A stretch of 64,000 nt of DNA from Streptomyces aculeolatus. Lineage in GTDB: Bacteria > Actinomycetota > Actinomycetes > Streptomycetales > Streptomycetaceae. Below are positions 1-8,971 of this stretch, one piece after another. Made by a program: the position numbers and the translations under genes. The DNA lies in assembly GCF_020400605.1 (NCBI RefSeq), contig NZ_JAINRD010000022.1:62001-126000 (forward strand), in the 5' to 3' direction. Under the pieces are notes generated by a model. It did not search any database. It was not told the origin of the DNA and worked only from the letters and a program-made list of their open reading frames with translations. Within the stretch, counting starts at the first letter, position 1. Each line of letters begins with the position of its first letter.

Positions 1-2232
1 GCGCTGCACGGCCTGCCCCGCTTCCGCGAGGGCGAATTCGCCGCCGCCTACCCCTTCGGCCAGGTACGGCTGACCGACCCCGGGCTGCCGGTGGAGGCGA
101 CCGTACGGGTCTTCAACCCGCTCGTCCCCGGGGACGCCGACGCCAGCGGCATCCCTGCCCTCGTCTACCGCGTGCGCCTGCGCAACACCGGCGCCGAGGA
201 GCTGGCCGTCGACGTCTGCGGCAACCTCCAGCACGTCGCGGGCCGCCGCCACACCGGCGGCCTGCCCGCGGGCAACGTCTTCGAGCGCGTCGAACTCGAC
301 GGCGCCACCGTGCTCGCCGGCCGCACCACCGAGGTCGCCGAGGACGCGGAGAGCTGGGGCACCCTGGCGCTCGCCGTCCTCGGCGACCCCGTCACCAGCC
401 ATCGGCTGACCTGGGCGCGCCGCTCCTGGGGCGACTCGCTGCTGGACTTCTGGGACGACTTCGCCGCCGACGGCCGGCTCGCCGAGCCCGCCGAGGGCGC
501 CCGCGTGCCCACCGGCTCCCTCGTGGTCTCCGACCGCCTGCCGGCGGGCGCGGAGCGGGAGTTCACCTTCGTCGTGGCCTGGCACTTCCCGCACCGCCGC
601 GGCTGGAGCCACCGCTTCCAGGGCCCGCCGGACTACGGCCACGGCACCGACGTCGTCGGCAACCACTACGCCACCCGCTACACCGACGCCGCCGACGTGG
701 TCCGCCGGCTCGCGCCCCGGCTGGCCGGCCACGAGCGCCGCACCCGCGGCTACGTCGAGGCCGTCACGACCTCCAGCCTGCCGCCCGCTGTGAAGGACGC
801 GGTGCTCTCCAACGCCGCCGTGCTGAAGACGCCGACCTGCTTCCGCATCGCCGACGGCACGTTCCTGGCCTGGGAGGGCGGCAACCCCGACCACGGCAGC
901 TGCCACGGCAGTTGCACCCACGTGTGGAACTACCAGTACGCGCTGGAGCAGCTCTTCCCCGACCTCGCCTGGACGATGCGCGAGGTGGAGTTCGTGCACG
1001 CGCTGGACGAGCGGGGCATGATGAGCTTCCGCGCCGGGCTGCCGCTTCGGAGCGAGGGCACCGGCTGGCGGATCGCCGCCGCCGACGGGCAGATGGGCGC
1101 CCTCGTCCGGCTCTACCGCACCTGGCGGCTGACCGGCCGCGACGACGAGCTGGCGCGGCTGTGGCCGGGGGCGCGCCGGGCGCTGGAGTTCGCCTGGATA
1201 CCGCTGGGCTGGGACGCGGACCGCGACGGGCTGATGGAGGGCTGCCAGCACAGCACCAGCGACGTCGAGTACTACGGGCCGAGCGGGGTCAACCAGTCCT
1301 GGTACCTGGCCGCGCTCGCCGCGTGCGAGCGGATGGCGCGGGCCCTCGGCGACCACGCCTTCGCCGGCACCTGCGCGGACGTGCTGGCCCGCGGCGCGGC
1401 CCGGACGGACGCCGAGCTGTTCAACGGCGCGTACTACGAGCAGAAGGTGCTGCCCGCCGGCTCCGCCGGCAACATCGCCGACGGCCTGCGTATCCGCTAC
1501 GACGGCGACAACCCCGACGTCGGCTCCGACGACCTGGTCGACCCGGACCTGCAGATCGGCCCCGGCTGCATGGGCGACCAGCTCGCCGGCCACACGCTCG
1601 CCGTGCTCTGCGGGCTCGACTCCGGACTCGACCCGGACCACACCGCCACCGCGCTGCGCAGCGTGCTGCGGCACAACCACCGCGCCGAGTTCCACTCGCA
1701 CATGAACCATTTGCGCACCTTCGCGCTCGGCGACGAGCACGGGCTGCTGAACTGCACGTATCCACACGGCGGTCGGCCGACGAGACCGTTTCCGTACTGC
1801 AACGAGGTGTGGACGGGCGTGGAGTACACCGCGGCCCTCGGGCTCGCCGCGCAGGGCGACAGGGACGCGGCGGAGCACGTGGTGGCGGACGTCCGCGACC
1901 GCTACGACGGACGGGTGCGCAACCCGTTCAACGAGGTGGAGTGCGGCAACCACTACGTGCGCTCCATGGCCTCGTTCGGGCTGGCGCACGCCTGGCCGCG
2001 CACCGTGGTGGACGCCGGCGCCGGGACCGTCGAACTCGACCCGCTGCCGGGCAGGTGGCCGGTCGTCGCCGGGGGCCACGTGGGCGTCGTGCACGTCACC
2101 GCGGGCCCGGCGGGGGCCACGGCGGAGGCGGTCTGGGAATCGGTCGACGAGGGGGGCCGCGGGCCGCTCGCGGTACGGCTGCGCCCCGCCGCCGCGGGCA
2201 CGGGGGGCGGCGCGGTGCCCCCGCCCGGGTAG
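1..2232 (+). CDS. GH116-family glycosidase (non-lysosomal glucosylceramidase-like), 5' end missing
   Basis: The reading frame is open from the first base, so the true start lies to the left; about 743 codons are visible. The first ~240 residues look like the GH116 N-terminal beta-sandwich. From ~residue 260 the alpha-helical catalytic domain (DUF608/GH116) is recognisable from AWEGG (E292 of the visible part), a GSC-rich loop and THVWNY at ~306, and GDQLAG around D526. Known GH116 enzymes use a Glu nucleophile and an Asp acid/base to cleave beta-glucosides, beta-xylosides or glucosylceramide; matching E292 and D526 to these roles is inference. No signal peptide can be judged because the N-terminus is absent. 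A sugar ABC importer follows, which suggests an intracellular hydrolase acting on the imported glycoside. A hairpin after the stop separates it from that transporter. Confidence 0.82.
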   Translation, partial: ALHGLPRFREGEFAAAYPFGQVRLTDPGLPVEATVRVFNPLVPGDADASGIPALVYRVRLRNTGAEELAVDVCGNLQHVAGRRHTGGLPAGNVFERVELDGATVLAGRTTEVAEDAESWGTLALAVLGDPVTSHRLTWARRSWGDSLLDFWDDFAADGRLAEPAEGARVPTGSLVVSDRLPAGAEREFTFVVAWHFPHRRGWSHRFQGPPDYGHGTDVVGNHYATRYTDAADVVRRLAPRLAGHERRTRGYVEAVTTSSLPPAVKDAVLSNAAVLKTPTCFRIADGTFLAWEGGNPDHGSCHGSCTHVWNYQYALEQLFPDLAWTMREVEFVHALDERGMMSFRAGLPLRSEGTGWRIAAADGQMGALVRLYRTWRLTGRDDELARLWPGARRALEFAWIPLGWDADRDGLMEGCQHSTSDVEYYGPSGVNQSWYLAALAACERMARALGDHAFAGTCADVLARGAARTDAELFNGAYYEQKVLPAGSAGNIADGLRIRYDGDNPDVGSDDLVDPDLQIGPGCMGDQLAGHTLAVLCGLDSGLDPDHTATALRSVLRHNHRAEFHSHMNHLRTFALGDEHGLLNCTYPHGGRPTRPFPYCNEVWTGVEYTAALGLAAQGDRDAAEHVVADVRDRYDGRVRNPFNEVECGNHYVRSMASFGLAHAWPRTVVDAGAGTVELDPLPGRWPVVAGGHVGVVHVTAGPAGATAEAVWESVDEGGRGPLAVRLRPAAAGTGGGAVPPPG

Positions 2233-2254
2233 CGGCCGGCCTCCCGTCCCGTAC

Positions 2255-2291
2255 GGGCACCGGCGCACGGCCCGCACGTCCGCCGGTGCCC
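2255..2291 (+). terminator. Rho-independent-type hairpin after the GH116 gene
   Basis: An 11-bp perfect inverted repeat, GGGCACCGGCG (2255-2265) against CGCCGGTGCCC (2281-2291), begins 23 bases after the stop codon. There is no T-run, as is common in actinomycetes. Confidence 0.6.
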
Positions 2292-2332
2292 GCCCGCGGG
2301 GCCGCCGCCCGGCGATTCCGCGTGCACGCCTC

Positions 2333-2391
2333 TTGACCCCCGCCATGGCCCGCTGCTTGCATGGCTGGCCATCAGGTAAGAAATCGATTTC
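2333..2391 (+). promoter_or_regulatory. Promoter with LacI-type palindromic operator for the sugar ABC operon
   Basis: A TTGACC -35-like element (2333-2338) and a TTGCAT -10-like element (2357-2362) are separated by 18 bp. About 18 bp downstream lies the perfect 12-bp palindrome GAAATCGATTTC (2380-2391), which fits a LacI/GalR-family operator (central CG, A/T-rich arms). A repressor bound there would block transcription of the lipoprotein gene starting at 2469. The cognate regulator is not recognisable in the window. Confidence 0.6.
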
Positions 2392-2468
2392 ACACCCTGT
2401 TCCGCCCGTATGACACGAAAGGTCCGTGCTGCCGAAAACCGGCCCGGACCCCAGCGAGAGGAGCCGCA

Positions 2469-3779
2469 ATGGGTTGGGTCGGACCGGGAGGAATGTCGCG
2501 CCGCCAGGTGCTGCGGTCGATGGGCGCGGCGGCGCTCGCCGCACCCGCCGCCGGGAGCCTGGCGGCCTGCGGGGGATCGGGCTCGGGGGACTCGTCCTCG
2601 CTGGACCTCGTCTATCTGGGTGACGCCACCCAGCAGGAGGCGTTCAACGCGCTCTTCGCGGAGTTCAACAAGTCCAAGCCGAAGGTGAAGATCAAGGCCC
2701 GCGGCATCGCCGCCGAGACCTGGGGCAACTTCGCCAACACCGTCTCCACCCAGATCGCCGGCGGCAAGGTCCCCGACATCGTCCAGGTCGCCACCGAGGG
2801 CCAGCGGCTGTTCGCCTCCAAGAGCCTCCTGGAACCGCTCGACCCGTACATGGACAGGGACAGGGAGATCGTCGACGACTACTTCGGCGACGCCGACCCC
2901 AAGCTGAAGGAGTGGACCGAGACCTACGGCTCCACCGACGGCAAGACGTACTTCATCCCCGGCGGCTACAACACCTCGGTCCTCTACTGCAACACCAAGG
3001 TCTTCGCCGACGCCGGCGTCGACTTGCCGGAGGACGGCTGGAGCTGGGACGACTTCCGCGCCGCCGGAGAGCGCATCAAGCAGAAGACCGGCGCGTTCCT
3101 GCTGCCCGCCGGCTACGCGTTCCCGTTCCTCGACATCATGCCCTGGCTGCTCACCAACGGCGCCAGCACCCACAACGCCGCCTGGGACGAGGCGACGTTC
3201 GACAGCCCCGCGGCCGTCGAGGCCGCCGAGTTCGTCAAGGGACTCATCGACGACGGCCTCTCGCCCAAGCCCGGCGGCGACTTCAACGCCGCGGCCCAGG
3301 TCCAGAAGGGCAGGCTCGCCACCTTCGGCGCCGGCCGGTGGGCCACCCTCGACATGCGCCGCCTCAAGCTCACCGACTCCGTACGCATCGTGCCCTGGCC
3401 GAGCAACGCCGGGCCCGGCGCCAGCGTCGGCTGGGACGGCTGGCCGATCCTGCGCGCCTCCAAGAACAAGGACGCCGCCTGGGAGTTCCTCAAGTGGATG
3501 ATGTCGAAGGAGGCCTCCACGTTCTACGCCTCCGCCGGCGGCACCAACATCCCGGCCCGCAACTCCGTCGCCGCGAGCCCCGCGTTCACCGACGACGCCC
3601 CCGCCGGCACCGAGAACCTGCCCGCCGCCCTCGGCTACGGCACCCCCATCCCCTCGCCCGAGCGCGGCGCCGAGGCCCAGGCCGCCATCACCCAGGGCTG
3701 GCAGGCCGCCATCACCGGCAACCAGTCCGCACAAGACGCCCTGGGCAGCGCCAACGACAAGCTCAGCGGGCTGCTGTGA
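2469..3779 (+). CDS. Sugar ABC transporter substrate-binding lipoprotein
   Basis: A 436-residue family 1 extracellular solute-binding protein (MalE-like). The N-terminus has a twin-arginine motif (SRRQVL, R11-R12), a hydrophobic stretch and a lipobox LAAC with the lipid-carrying Cys at position 34, so it is probably a Tat-exported lipoprotein on the outer face of the membrane. The mature part shows the usual VPDIV and WPSNAG-type segments of sugar binders. The chosen ATG is preceded by AGAGGAG at a good distance; an in-frame ATG at 2493 is an alternative. Two permease genes follow with 4-base overlaps, but no ATPase, so an MsiK-type shared ATPase encoded elsewhere is expected. The substrate is unknown; the upstream GH116 gene suggests a beta-glycoside. 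Confidence 0.9.
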   Translation: MGWVGPGGMSRRQVLRSMGAAALAAPAAGSLAACGGSGSGDSSSLDLVYLGDATQQEAFNALFAEFNKSKPKVKIKARGIAAETWGNFANTVSTQIAGGKVPDIVQVATEGQRLFASKSLLEPLDPYMDRDREIVDDYFGDADPKLKEWTETYGSTDGKTYFIPGGYNTSVLYCNTKVFADAGVDLPEDGWSWDDFRAAGERIKQKTGAFLLPAGYAFPFLDIMPWLLTNGASTHNAAWDEATFDSPAAVEAAEFVKGLIDDGLSPKPGGDFNAAAQVQKGRLATFGAGRWATLDMRRLKLTDSVRIVPWPSNAGPGASVGWDGWPILRASKNKDAAWEFLKWMMSKEASTFYASAGGTNIPARNSVAASPAFTDDAPAGTENLPAALGYGTPIPSPERGAEAQAAITQGWQAAITGNQSAQDALGSANDKLSGLL

Positions 3780-4720
3780 CCCTGACGCAGACACCCCCGA
3801 CGCGCGCCCCGGCCAAGCGCCCGGCGGCGCGCGGCGGGGGCCGCCTCCGGCGCGGCGACTGGGTCGGGTACGCGTTCCTCAGCCCCGCGCTGCTGCTCTT
3901 CCTCGCCTTCGTGGCCGGGCCGTTCGTCGTCGCCATCGGCCTGGCCTTCTTCAGCTGGGACATGCTCACCCCCGCCGAGTTCAACGGCGTCGGCAACTTC
4001 ACCGAGATGTTCTCCGACCCGTTGCTCTACGAGGCGCTGGCCAACACCTTCGTCTTCGCCTTCGCCTCCGTCGTCACCCACCTCGGCGGCGGGCTGCTGC
4101 TCGCCATGGGCGTCAACCGGATGATGAACAGGGCGCTCTCCTACTTCGTGCGCACCACGCTGTTCTTCCCGTTCGTCATCTCCTGGGCCGCGGTCGCGCT
4201 GCTCTGGAAGTACGTGCTCGACCCGACGTTCGGCCTCGTCACCCACTACGCGGGCGAGATCGGCGTACAGCCCCCGGAGTGGTTCACCGACCCGGCGTGG
4301 GCGCTGCCCGCCATCATCGCCATCGACTTCTGGCACACCATCGGCTTCACCTTCGTCATCATGCTCGCCGGGCTGCAGACCGTGCCGCGGGAGCTCCACG
4401 AGGCGGCGCGCGTGGACGGCGCCCGGCCGCACCAGGTCTTCTGGCGCGTGACGCTGCCGATGATGTCCCCGACGATCTTCTTCGCCGCCGTCGTCACCTT
4501 CATCGGGGCCTTCCAGATCTTCGACCCCGTGCAGATCATCACGCCCGACGGCGGGCCGGAGAACTCGACCATCACCATCGTCATGTACCTCTACCAGAAG
4601 GGCTTCCAGTCCTTCCAGATCGGCTACGCCGCGGCCGTCTCCATCCTCGTCTTCGTGATCATGATGGCCGTGACGCTGCTGCAGTTCTGGGGTTCGCGGA
4701 AGTGGGTGCACCAGCAGTGA
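3776..4720 (+). CDS. Sugar ABC transporter permease (MalF type)
   Basis: A 314-residue inner-membrane permease with about six transmembrane helices and the cytoplasmic EAA loop (EAARVDGARPHQVFWRVTLP) that docks the ATPase. The first ~30 residues are a basic cytoplasmic tail, as in MalF/UgpA-like proteins. The GTG start overlaps the TGA of the binding-protein gene as GTGA, indicating translational coupling. It should form a heterodimeric channel with the product of the next gene. Confidence 0.9.
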   Translation: MTLTQTPPTRAPAKRPAARGGGRLRRGDWVGYAFLSPALLLFLAFVAGPFVVAIGLAFFSWDMLTPAEFNGVGNFTEMFSDPLLYEALANTFVFAFASVVTHLGGGLLLAMGVNRMMNRALSYFVRTTLFFPFVISWAAVALLWKYVLDPTFGLVTHYAGEIGVQPPEWFTDPAWALPAIIAIDFWHTIGFTFVIMLAGLQTVPRELHEAARVDGARPHQVFWRVTLPMMSPTIFFAAVVTFIGAFQIFDPVQIITPDGGPENSTITIVMYLYQKGFQSFQIGYAAAVSILVFVIMMAVTLLQFWGSRKWVHQQ

Positions 4721-5562
4721 CCGTACGGACCCGCAGCCGCCGGCGCGTACGCCCGGCCCACCTCCTGCTCGAACTCCTCCTGGTCGCCTTCGGACTCGTC
4801 ATGATCGCGCCGCTTGTGTGGCTCGTCGTGCAGAGCCTCACCGAGGAGCAGGCGGCCTTCGAGATACCGCCCAACTGGATCCCGAAACCCTTCACCACCG
4901 AGAACTTCACCAGTGTGCCGGACGCCATCCCCTTCGGCCGGATGGCGCTCAACAGCCTCCAGGTCGCGGTCATCGCGACCGTCGGCTCGCTGCTGGTCAG
5001 CGTGCTCGCCGCGTACGCCTTCTCCCGGCTCACCTTCCGCGGCCGGGACGGGATCTTCCTCGTGCTGCTCAGCGCGCTGATGATCCCGGCGCAGATGACG
5101 GTCATCCCCGTCTTCGTGCTGATGCGCAACCTCGGACTCATCGACTCGCTGCCCGCGCTCTGGCTGCCCGCGCTGATCAACGTGTTCTCGATCTTCTTCT
5201 TCCGGCAGTACTTCAACACCATCCCGCGCGAGCTGGACGAGGCCGCGCGCATCGACGGCGCCGGGCACCTGTGGATCCTCTTCCGGATCATCGTGCCGCT
5301 GTCCGGGCCGGCGCTGGCGGCGATGGCGATCCTCACGTTCCAGGCCGTCTGGAACAACTACCTCGGTCCGCTGATCTTCCTCAGCACCCCGGAGAACATG
5401 ACGCTGCCCGTGGGCCTGGTCACCCTCCAGTCCAGCCACGGCGGCTCGCCGGTGGTGGTGTTCGCGGCGATCACGGCGGTGGTGGTGCCGGTGCTGGCGC
5501 TGTTCCTGGTCTTCCAGCGCTCGTTCGTGGCGAGCATCGCGCAGGCGGGGCTGCGCGGATGA
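4717..5562 (+). CDS. Sugar ABC transporter permease (MalG type)
   Basis: A 281-residue permease of the MalG/CUT1 class with six predicted helices and the EAA loop DEAARIDGAGHLWILFRIIVP-like segment near residues 170-190. The GTG start overlaps the previous stop by four bases. Length and arrangement are typical for the second permease of a CUT1 importer. Confidence 0.9.
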   Translation: MTVRTRSRRRVRPAHLLLELLLVAFGLVMIAPLVWLVVQSLTEEQAAFEIPPNWIPKPFTTENFTSVPDAIPFGRMALNSLQVAVIATVGSLLVSVLAAYAFSRLTFRGRDGIFLVLLSALMIPAQMTVIPVFVLMRNLGLIDSLPALWLPALINVFSIFFFRQYFNTIPRELDEAARIDGAGHLWILFRIIVPLSGPALAAMAILTFQAVWNNYLGPLIFLSTPENMTLPVGLVTLQSSHGGSPVVVFAAITAVVVPVLALFLVFQRSFVASIAQAGLRG

Positions 5563-6296
5563 GCGGGCACCCGACGGCGCTCCCGCGGACAGACGCCGTG
5601 CCGGGCGCGTCCGACGCCGAGAGCGAGGCGCTGCGGCGCGTGCTGCGCGGCGCCTGGCCGAGCCTGCCCGCGCTGGCCGTCGCGGGCGCGGCGGTCTGCG
5701 CCGCCGGCACCCTCGCCGTGCTCCTCGCGCCGGGCGTCACACCCGTCTCCGTCCTCGTCGCCGCCGTGCTCACCGGCCCCTGGCTGGCCGCGCTCGGCGC
5801 CGCGGCCGACCGGATCGCCGCGGCCGGCGAGGCCGGGATCCGGGACTGGTGGCGCGGGCTGCGCGCGCTGTGGCGGTTCGGCCCCGCGCAGGCCCTGGTG
5901 CCCGCCGTGCCGGCGGCGGCGTTCCTGGCCGCACTGGATCTGTGGCAGCAGACGCGGAGCCCGTGGCTGCTGCCCTCGCTGGCGGCCGGCGGCGCGTGCG
6001 CCGCGGCCGGGCTGCTCGCCCTGCCGGCCGCGCTGTCGCTCGGCGCCGCCCGCCCGGGGCTGCGCGGCCGGCTGCTGTGGATCTGCGCGCTGCACCTCGT
6101 CGCCCGCCACCCGACGCGGTTCCTCGCCGCCCCGTCGCTGGCGCTGCTCGGCCTCGCGGCCTCGCTGCGCTGGACGGCCTCGCTGCTGCTCCTCGTCCCG
6201 CCGCTGGTGGCGCTCGTCGCCTCCGCCGCGACGGCGACGGCCCTGGTGCGGCACGGCGCGGCCGGCGCCGGGGGAGGGGAGCCGGGGCGGGGCTGA
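5559..6296 (+). CDS. Multi-span membrane protein at the end of the sugar ABC operon (DUF624/YesL-like?)
   Basis: A 245-residue protein with roughly five hydrophobic helices, starting ATG within the GTGA/ATGA-type overlap with the permease stop. It ends in a short Gly/Glu-rich tail. Small membrane proteins of this size (YesL/DUF624 class) often accompany CUT1 sugar transporters, and position plus topology suggest the same here, but no diagnostic motif is visible, so the family assignment is tentative. It is probably co-transcribed with the importer and could be an accessory or assembly factor. Confidence 0.6.
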   Translation: MSGHPTALPRTDAVPGASDAESEALRRVLRGAWPSLPALAVAGAAVCAAGTLAVLLAPGVTPVSVLVAAVLTGPWLAALGAAADRIAAAGEAGIRDWWRGLRALWRFGPAQALVPAVPAAAFLAALDLWQQTRSPWLLPSLAAGGACAAAGLLALPAALSLGAARPGLRGRLLWICALHLVARHPTRFLAAPSLALLGLAASLRWTASLLLLVPPLVALVASAATATALVRHGAAGAGGGEPGRG

Positions 6297-6300
6297 CGCG

Positions 6301-6331
6301 CGTACGGCGGCGCCGGCACGCCGCCCGTACG
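6301..6331. terminator. Bidirectional hairpin between convergent genes
   Basis: CGTACGGCGGC (6301-6311) pairs with GCCGCCcGTACG (6320-6331) with one bulged C and an 8-base loop. It lies between the end of the ABC operon and the convergent PI-PLC-like gene. Confidence 0.55.
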
Positions 6332-6363
6332 CCGTTGGCCCCGGGTACGGCGCGCCGCGCCGC

Positions 6364-8823
6364 TCAGCCCTCGCGGCGGGCGATGCGCTCGTCGTTGAGC
6401 ACGTTCACGGCGCCGCGGGCGTCGCCGATCGTGGCGTAGTCGACGGCCACCAGGTTCACCGGCCGGCCGCGCAGCCGCTCGCACTCCCGGGCCCGGTCGA
6501 GCACGAAGTCGCGGGCGTTGATCCGGCCGGCGTCCAGGCGGCTGCCGCCGCTGTTGGTGATGAAGTGGTTCATGAGGAACAGCTGCTTGTCCTCGCCGCC
6601 GCGGTTCGCCGTGCAGGTCATGTCCTCGGGCGTACGGAACGCGAACGGGGTCTCCATGCCGTACCGGTAGAAGTTGCGGTACCAGGGCGCCGGGCCGTCC
6701 GCCTTCTCCGCGAACACCACCAGGCGCCGGTCCTCGTCGATCATCTCGCCGAGCGTGGGCCACGGCGCGTCCGGGTCGTCGTCCGGCGTGAACGCCACGT
6801 CCTCCAGCCCGGCCTGGCGCATCGCCGTGCGGGTGTCGGCGCCGCTGATGCCGTCCTGGACCACCAGCGTGACGACGTCGGACGGGTTCTGCTCCAGCCA
6901 GTCGCCGATCTTCTGCAGCTCCGGGACCAGCGGCAGCGCGCCGCCGCGGCAGACGGCGTGGCACAGCCATTCGCCCTTGCGGGGCGGGTCGACGGTGTTG
7001 AGCACGGAGCGGATCTGCCGCTGCATGGTCGGGGTGAAGTCCGACTCCGCCAGCCGGTCGGTGATCTCCGGCGGCGTCTCCCAGCGGTGGGTGTCGATGA
7101 GCAGGGCGCGGACGCCGTCGTTGAGCTGGCCGGTGATCGACGGGTCCTGCAAGGGGGCGATGAACCGGTCCTGGGAGGTGGCCATCGCGTTGTGCGAGGC
7201 GAGCTGGGCCACCTCGTCGTAGCGCAGCTCGCACAGCTCCTCGCGCCCGTTGCAGCGGCGGTCGGACTCGCCGCCGAAGGCGTTGGGTACGAAGACGGCG
7301 CCGGCCAGCGCCGCGACCACGACACCGACCGCACCCCAGCGGTAGCGCGGCGGCATGGGCGGCGGGCCGGCTGCGCCGGGCGCGGCGGGACCGGGGGGCT
7401 CCGTGGCGCCGGGTCCGGGTGCCCCGGGTCCGGCGGTGCCGGGTTCGGCGCTGCCGGGTTCGGCCGGTTCCGGCTTCCGGTCGCTGGGCTCTCCGGCCTC
7501 GGGCACGGTGGCCGTGGTCCTCGTGGTCGTCTCCGCCTCGGCGCCGGCCGCCTCCGTCCCGGCCGCCGCCGCCTTCGCGGCGAGTGCCGTTGCCCTGCGG
7601 TGCCACAGCCACCCGCCGGCGGCCAGCAGCACCCCCGCCGTCAGCGGTACGGCGGCCGTCGTCAGCGCGACGGTGTAGAGCCGGTCCAGCGCCGTGCGCT
7701 GGACGTCGTCCAGGAGCCGGGCGGCGGAGTCCGGCCAGTTCCGCGGCGCGGGCGCGACGCTGCCGCCGATCATCCCGCGCACCACCAGCGCCAGCACGAA
7801 CGTCAGCGCGCCCCCGCACGCCAGCGCCCCGCCGATGCGCAGCAGCCGCCGGCCCGGGGCGCGCGGCCCGTAGCGCCACAGCACGGCCAGCGAGGCGACC
7901 CCCAGCAGGACGGCGCCGGTCTGCACGTAGCCGAGCCCCAGCCGGGTGAAGGAGCGGGCCTCGCGCGCCGGGCGCAGGTCGTCGCTGCCGGTGTCGAACT
8001 CGGAGGCCAGGTCCCAGGACACCCCGTCCGCCGTGTTCCGCAGCGCCGAGGCAGCGCTCTCCTCCCGGCCGGAGAAGAGCGCGGGCCCGACCTCCGCGAG
8101 CGCCGTGGCCAGGTCGCCGACGCCGAGCGCGGCGAGCAGCCGGGGGCGCAGCTCCGCCCGCTCGTCCGCGGGGACGGCCCGCAGCACCGTGTCGGTGGCG
8201 GTCCGCACCTGCGCCTCGGTGAGGTCGAGCGTCGGCAGCCCCTCGGGGCGCTCGCCGTCCGCGATCCGGTTCACGGCGTCGCCCAGGTCGGACTGGAAGG
8301 CGGCGTAGTCGGGGGCGGGCTTGTCCTGGAGGTTCGCGACGACGTCGGCGAAGTGGACGTTGCCCACGGCGCCCAGGTTGTCGAGCACCGGCCGCAGGTC
8401 GATGTCCAGGGTCAGCTCGTCCTTCTCGCCGCGCAGGTACGCCACCGCGTCCGCGATGACGCCCTCGACGAGGGCCCGCGCGGTGGTCGGCGGCAGGACC
8501 GTCTTGAGGTTGGAGGTGACGACGGCCTCGGGCACGGGCAGCCGGGCGAGCAGGTCGCGGGTGACGCCCGACGCCTCGGGGTCCACGAGCACCTGGTCGT
8601 AGAGCCGGTCGTAGGCGTGCTCCCGGTCGAGGGCGGCCCGGTAGAAGCCCGCGTCGGCGACGGTGGAGCGGGCCGTGCCGGCGATGACGAGCACCGCCGT
8701 GGCGAGCGCCGCCACCGCGAAGGCGAGCCACCGCAGGACGGCGGCGTTCCGCGGCGGCGCGGCCTCGCCGACCCGCCGCACCGTGCGGGCGAGCCGGGCT
8801 CTGAGCTTGTCGAACGGGGTCAT
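6364..8823 (-). CDS. Multi-span membrane protein with C-terminal PI-PLC-like domain
   Basis: An 819-residue protein. One transmembrane helix lies at ~28-50, followed by a ~250-residue extracytoplasmic domain, further helices at ~300-415, a Pro/Ala/Gly-rich linker at ~425-495, another helix at ~500-520, and a C-terminal domain (~535-819) like bacterial phosphatidylinositol-specific phospholipase C. Recognisable parts are SHNAMA (H544) and DTHRWE (H579), which correspond in position to the paired catalytic histidines of PI-PLC X domains; the alignment of H579 is inference. It may act on lipid or glycolipid phosphodiesters outside the cell. No conserved operon partner is visible: it is convergent with the ABC operon and its upstream neighbour has its own terminator. 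Confidence 0.75.
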   Translation of the reverse strand: MTPFDKLRARLARTVRRVGEAAPPRNAAVLRWLAFAVAALATAVLVIAGTARSTVADAGFYRAALDREHAYDRLYDQVLVDPEASGVTRDLLARLPVPEAVVTSNLKTVLPPTTARALVEGVIADAVAYLRGEKDELTLDIDLRPVLDNLGAVGNVHFADVVANLQDKPAPDYAAFQSDLGDAVNRIADGERPEGLPTLDLTEAQVRTATDTVLRAVPADERAELRPRLLAALGVGDLATALAEVGPALFSGREESAASALRNTADGVSWDLASEFDTGSDDLRPAREARSFTRLGLGYVQTGAVLLGVASLAVLWRYGPRAPGRRLLRIGGALACGGALTFVLALVVRGMIGGSVAPAPRNWPDSAARLLDDVQRTALDRLYTVALTTAAVPLTAGVLLAAGGWLWHRRATALAAKAAAAGTEAAGAEAETTTRTTATVPEAGEPSDRKPEPAEPGSAEPGTAGPGAPGPGATEPPGPAAPGAAGPPPMPPRYRWGAVGVVVAALAGAVFVPNAFGGESDRRCNGREELCELRYDEVAQLASHNAMATSQDRFIAPLQDPSITGQLNDGVRALLIDTHRWETPPEITDRLAESDFTPTMQRQIRSVLNTVDPPRKGEWLCHAVCRGGALPLVPELQKIGDWLEQNPSDVVTLVVQDGISGADTRTAMRQAGLEDVAFTPDDDPDAPWPTLGEMIDEDRRLVVFAEKADGPAPWYRNFYRYGMETPFAFRTPEDMTCTANRGGEDKQLFLMNHFITNSGGSRLDAGRINARDFVLDRARECERLRGRPVNLVAVDYATIGDARGAVNVLNDERIARREG

Positions 8824-8890
8824 ACGCTTCCTGCCTGCTGTTGCCCCTTGAGCCTACGGGGTGCGCGCAGGAAACGTCCCGGCCACGATC

Positions 8891-8958
8891 GGACCCGCCG
8901 CCGGACCCGGCCCGGAGGGGGCCCGGAGCGGGCCCGGACCGGCCTGGCGGCGGGTTCC
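8891..8958 (-). terminator. Long GC-rich hairpin after the metallophosphoesterase gene
   Basis: GGACCCGCCGCC (8891-8902) pairs with GGCGGCGGGTTCC (8946-8958) with one bulge, and the loop contains further GGGCCC-type inverted repeats. It begins 14 bases past the stop of the minus-strand gene ending at 8972. Confidence 0.5.
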
Positions 8959-8971
8959 GGCGGCGGCGGCG

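Noticed and set aside
1953..3794. 613-aa open frame on the minus strand opposite the sugar-binding lipoprotein gene
   Set aside because: It has the Gly/Ala/Arg/Val-rich, motif-free composition of an antisense shadow of a GC-rich gene; the plus-strand gene has a lipobox and family motifs.
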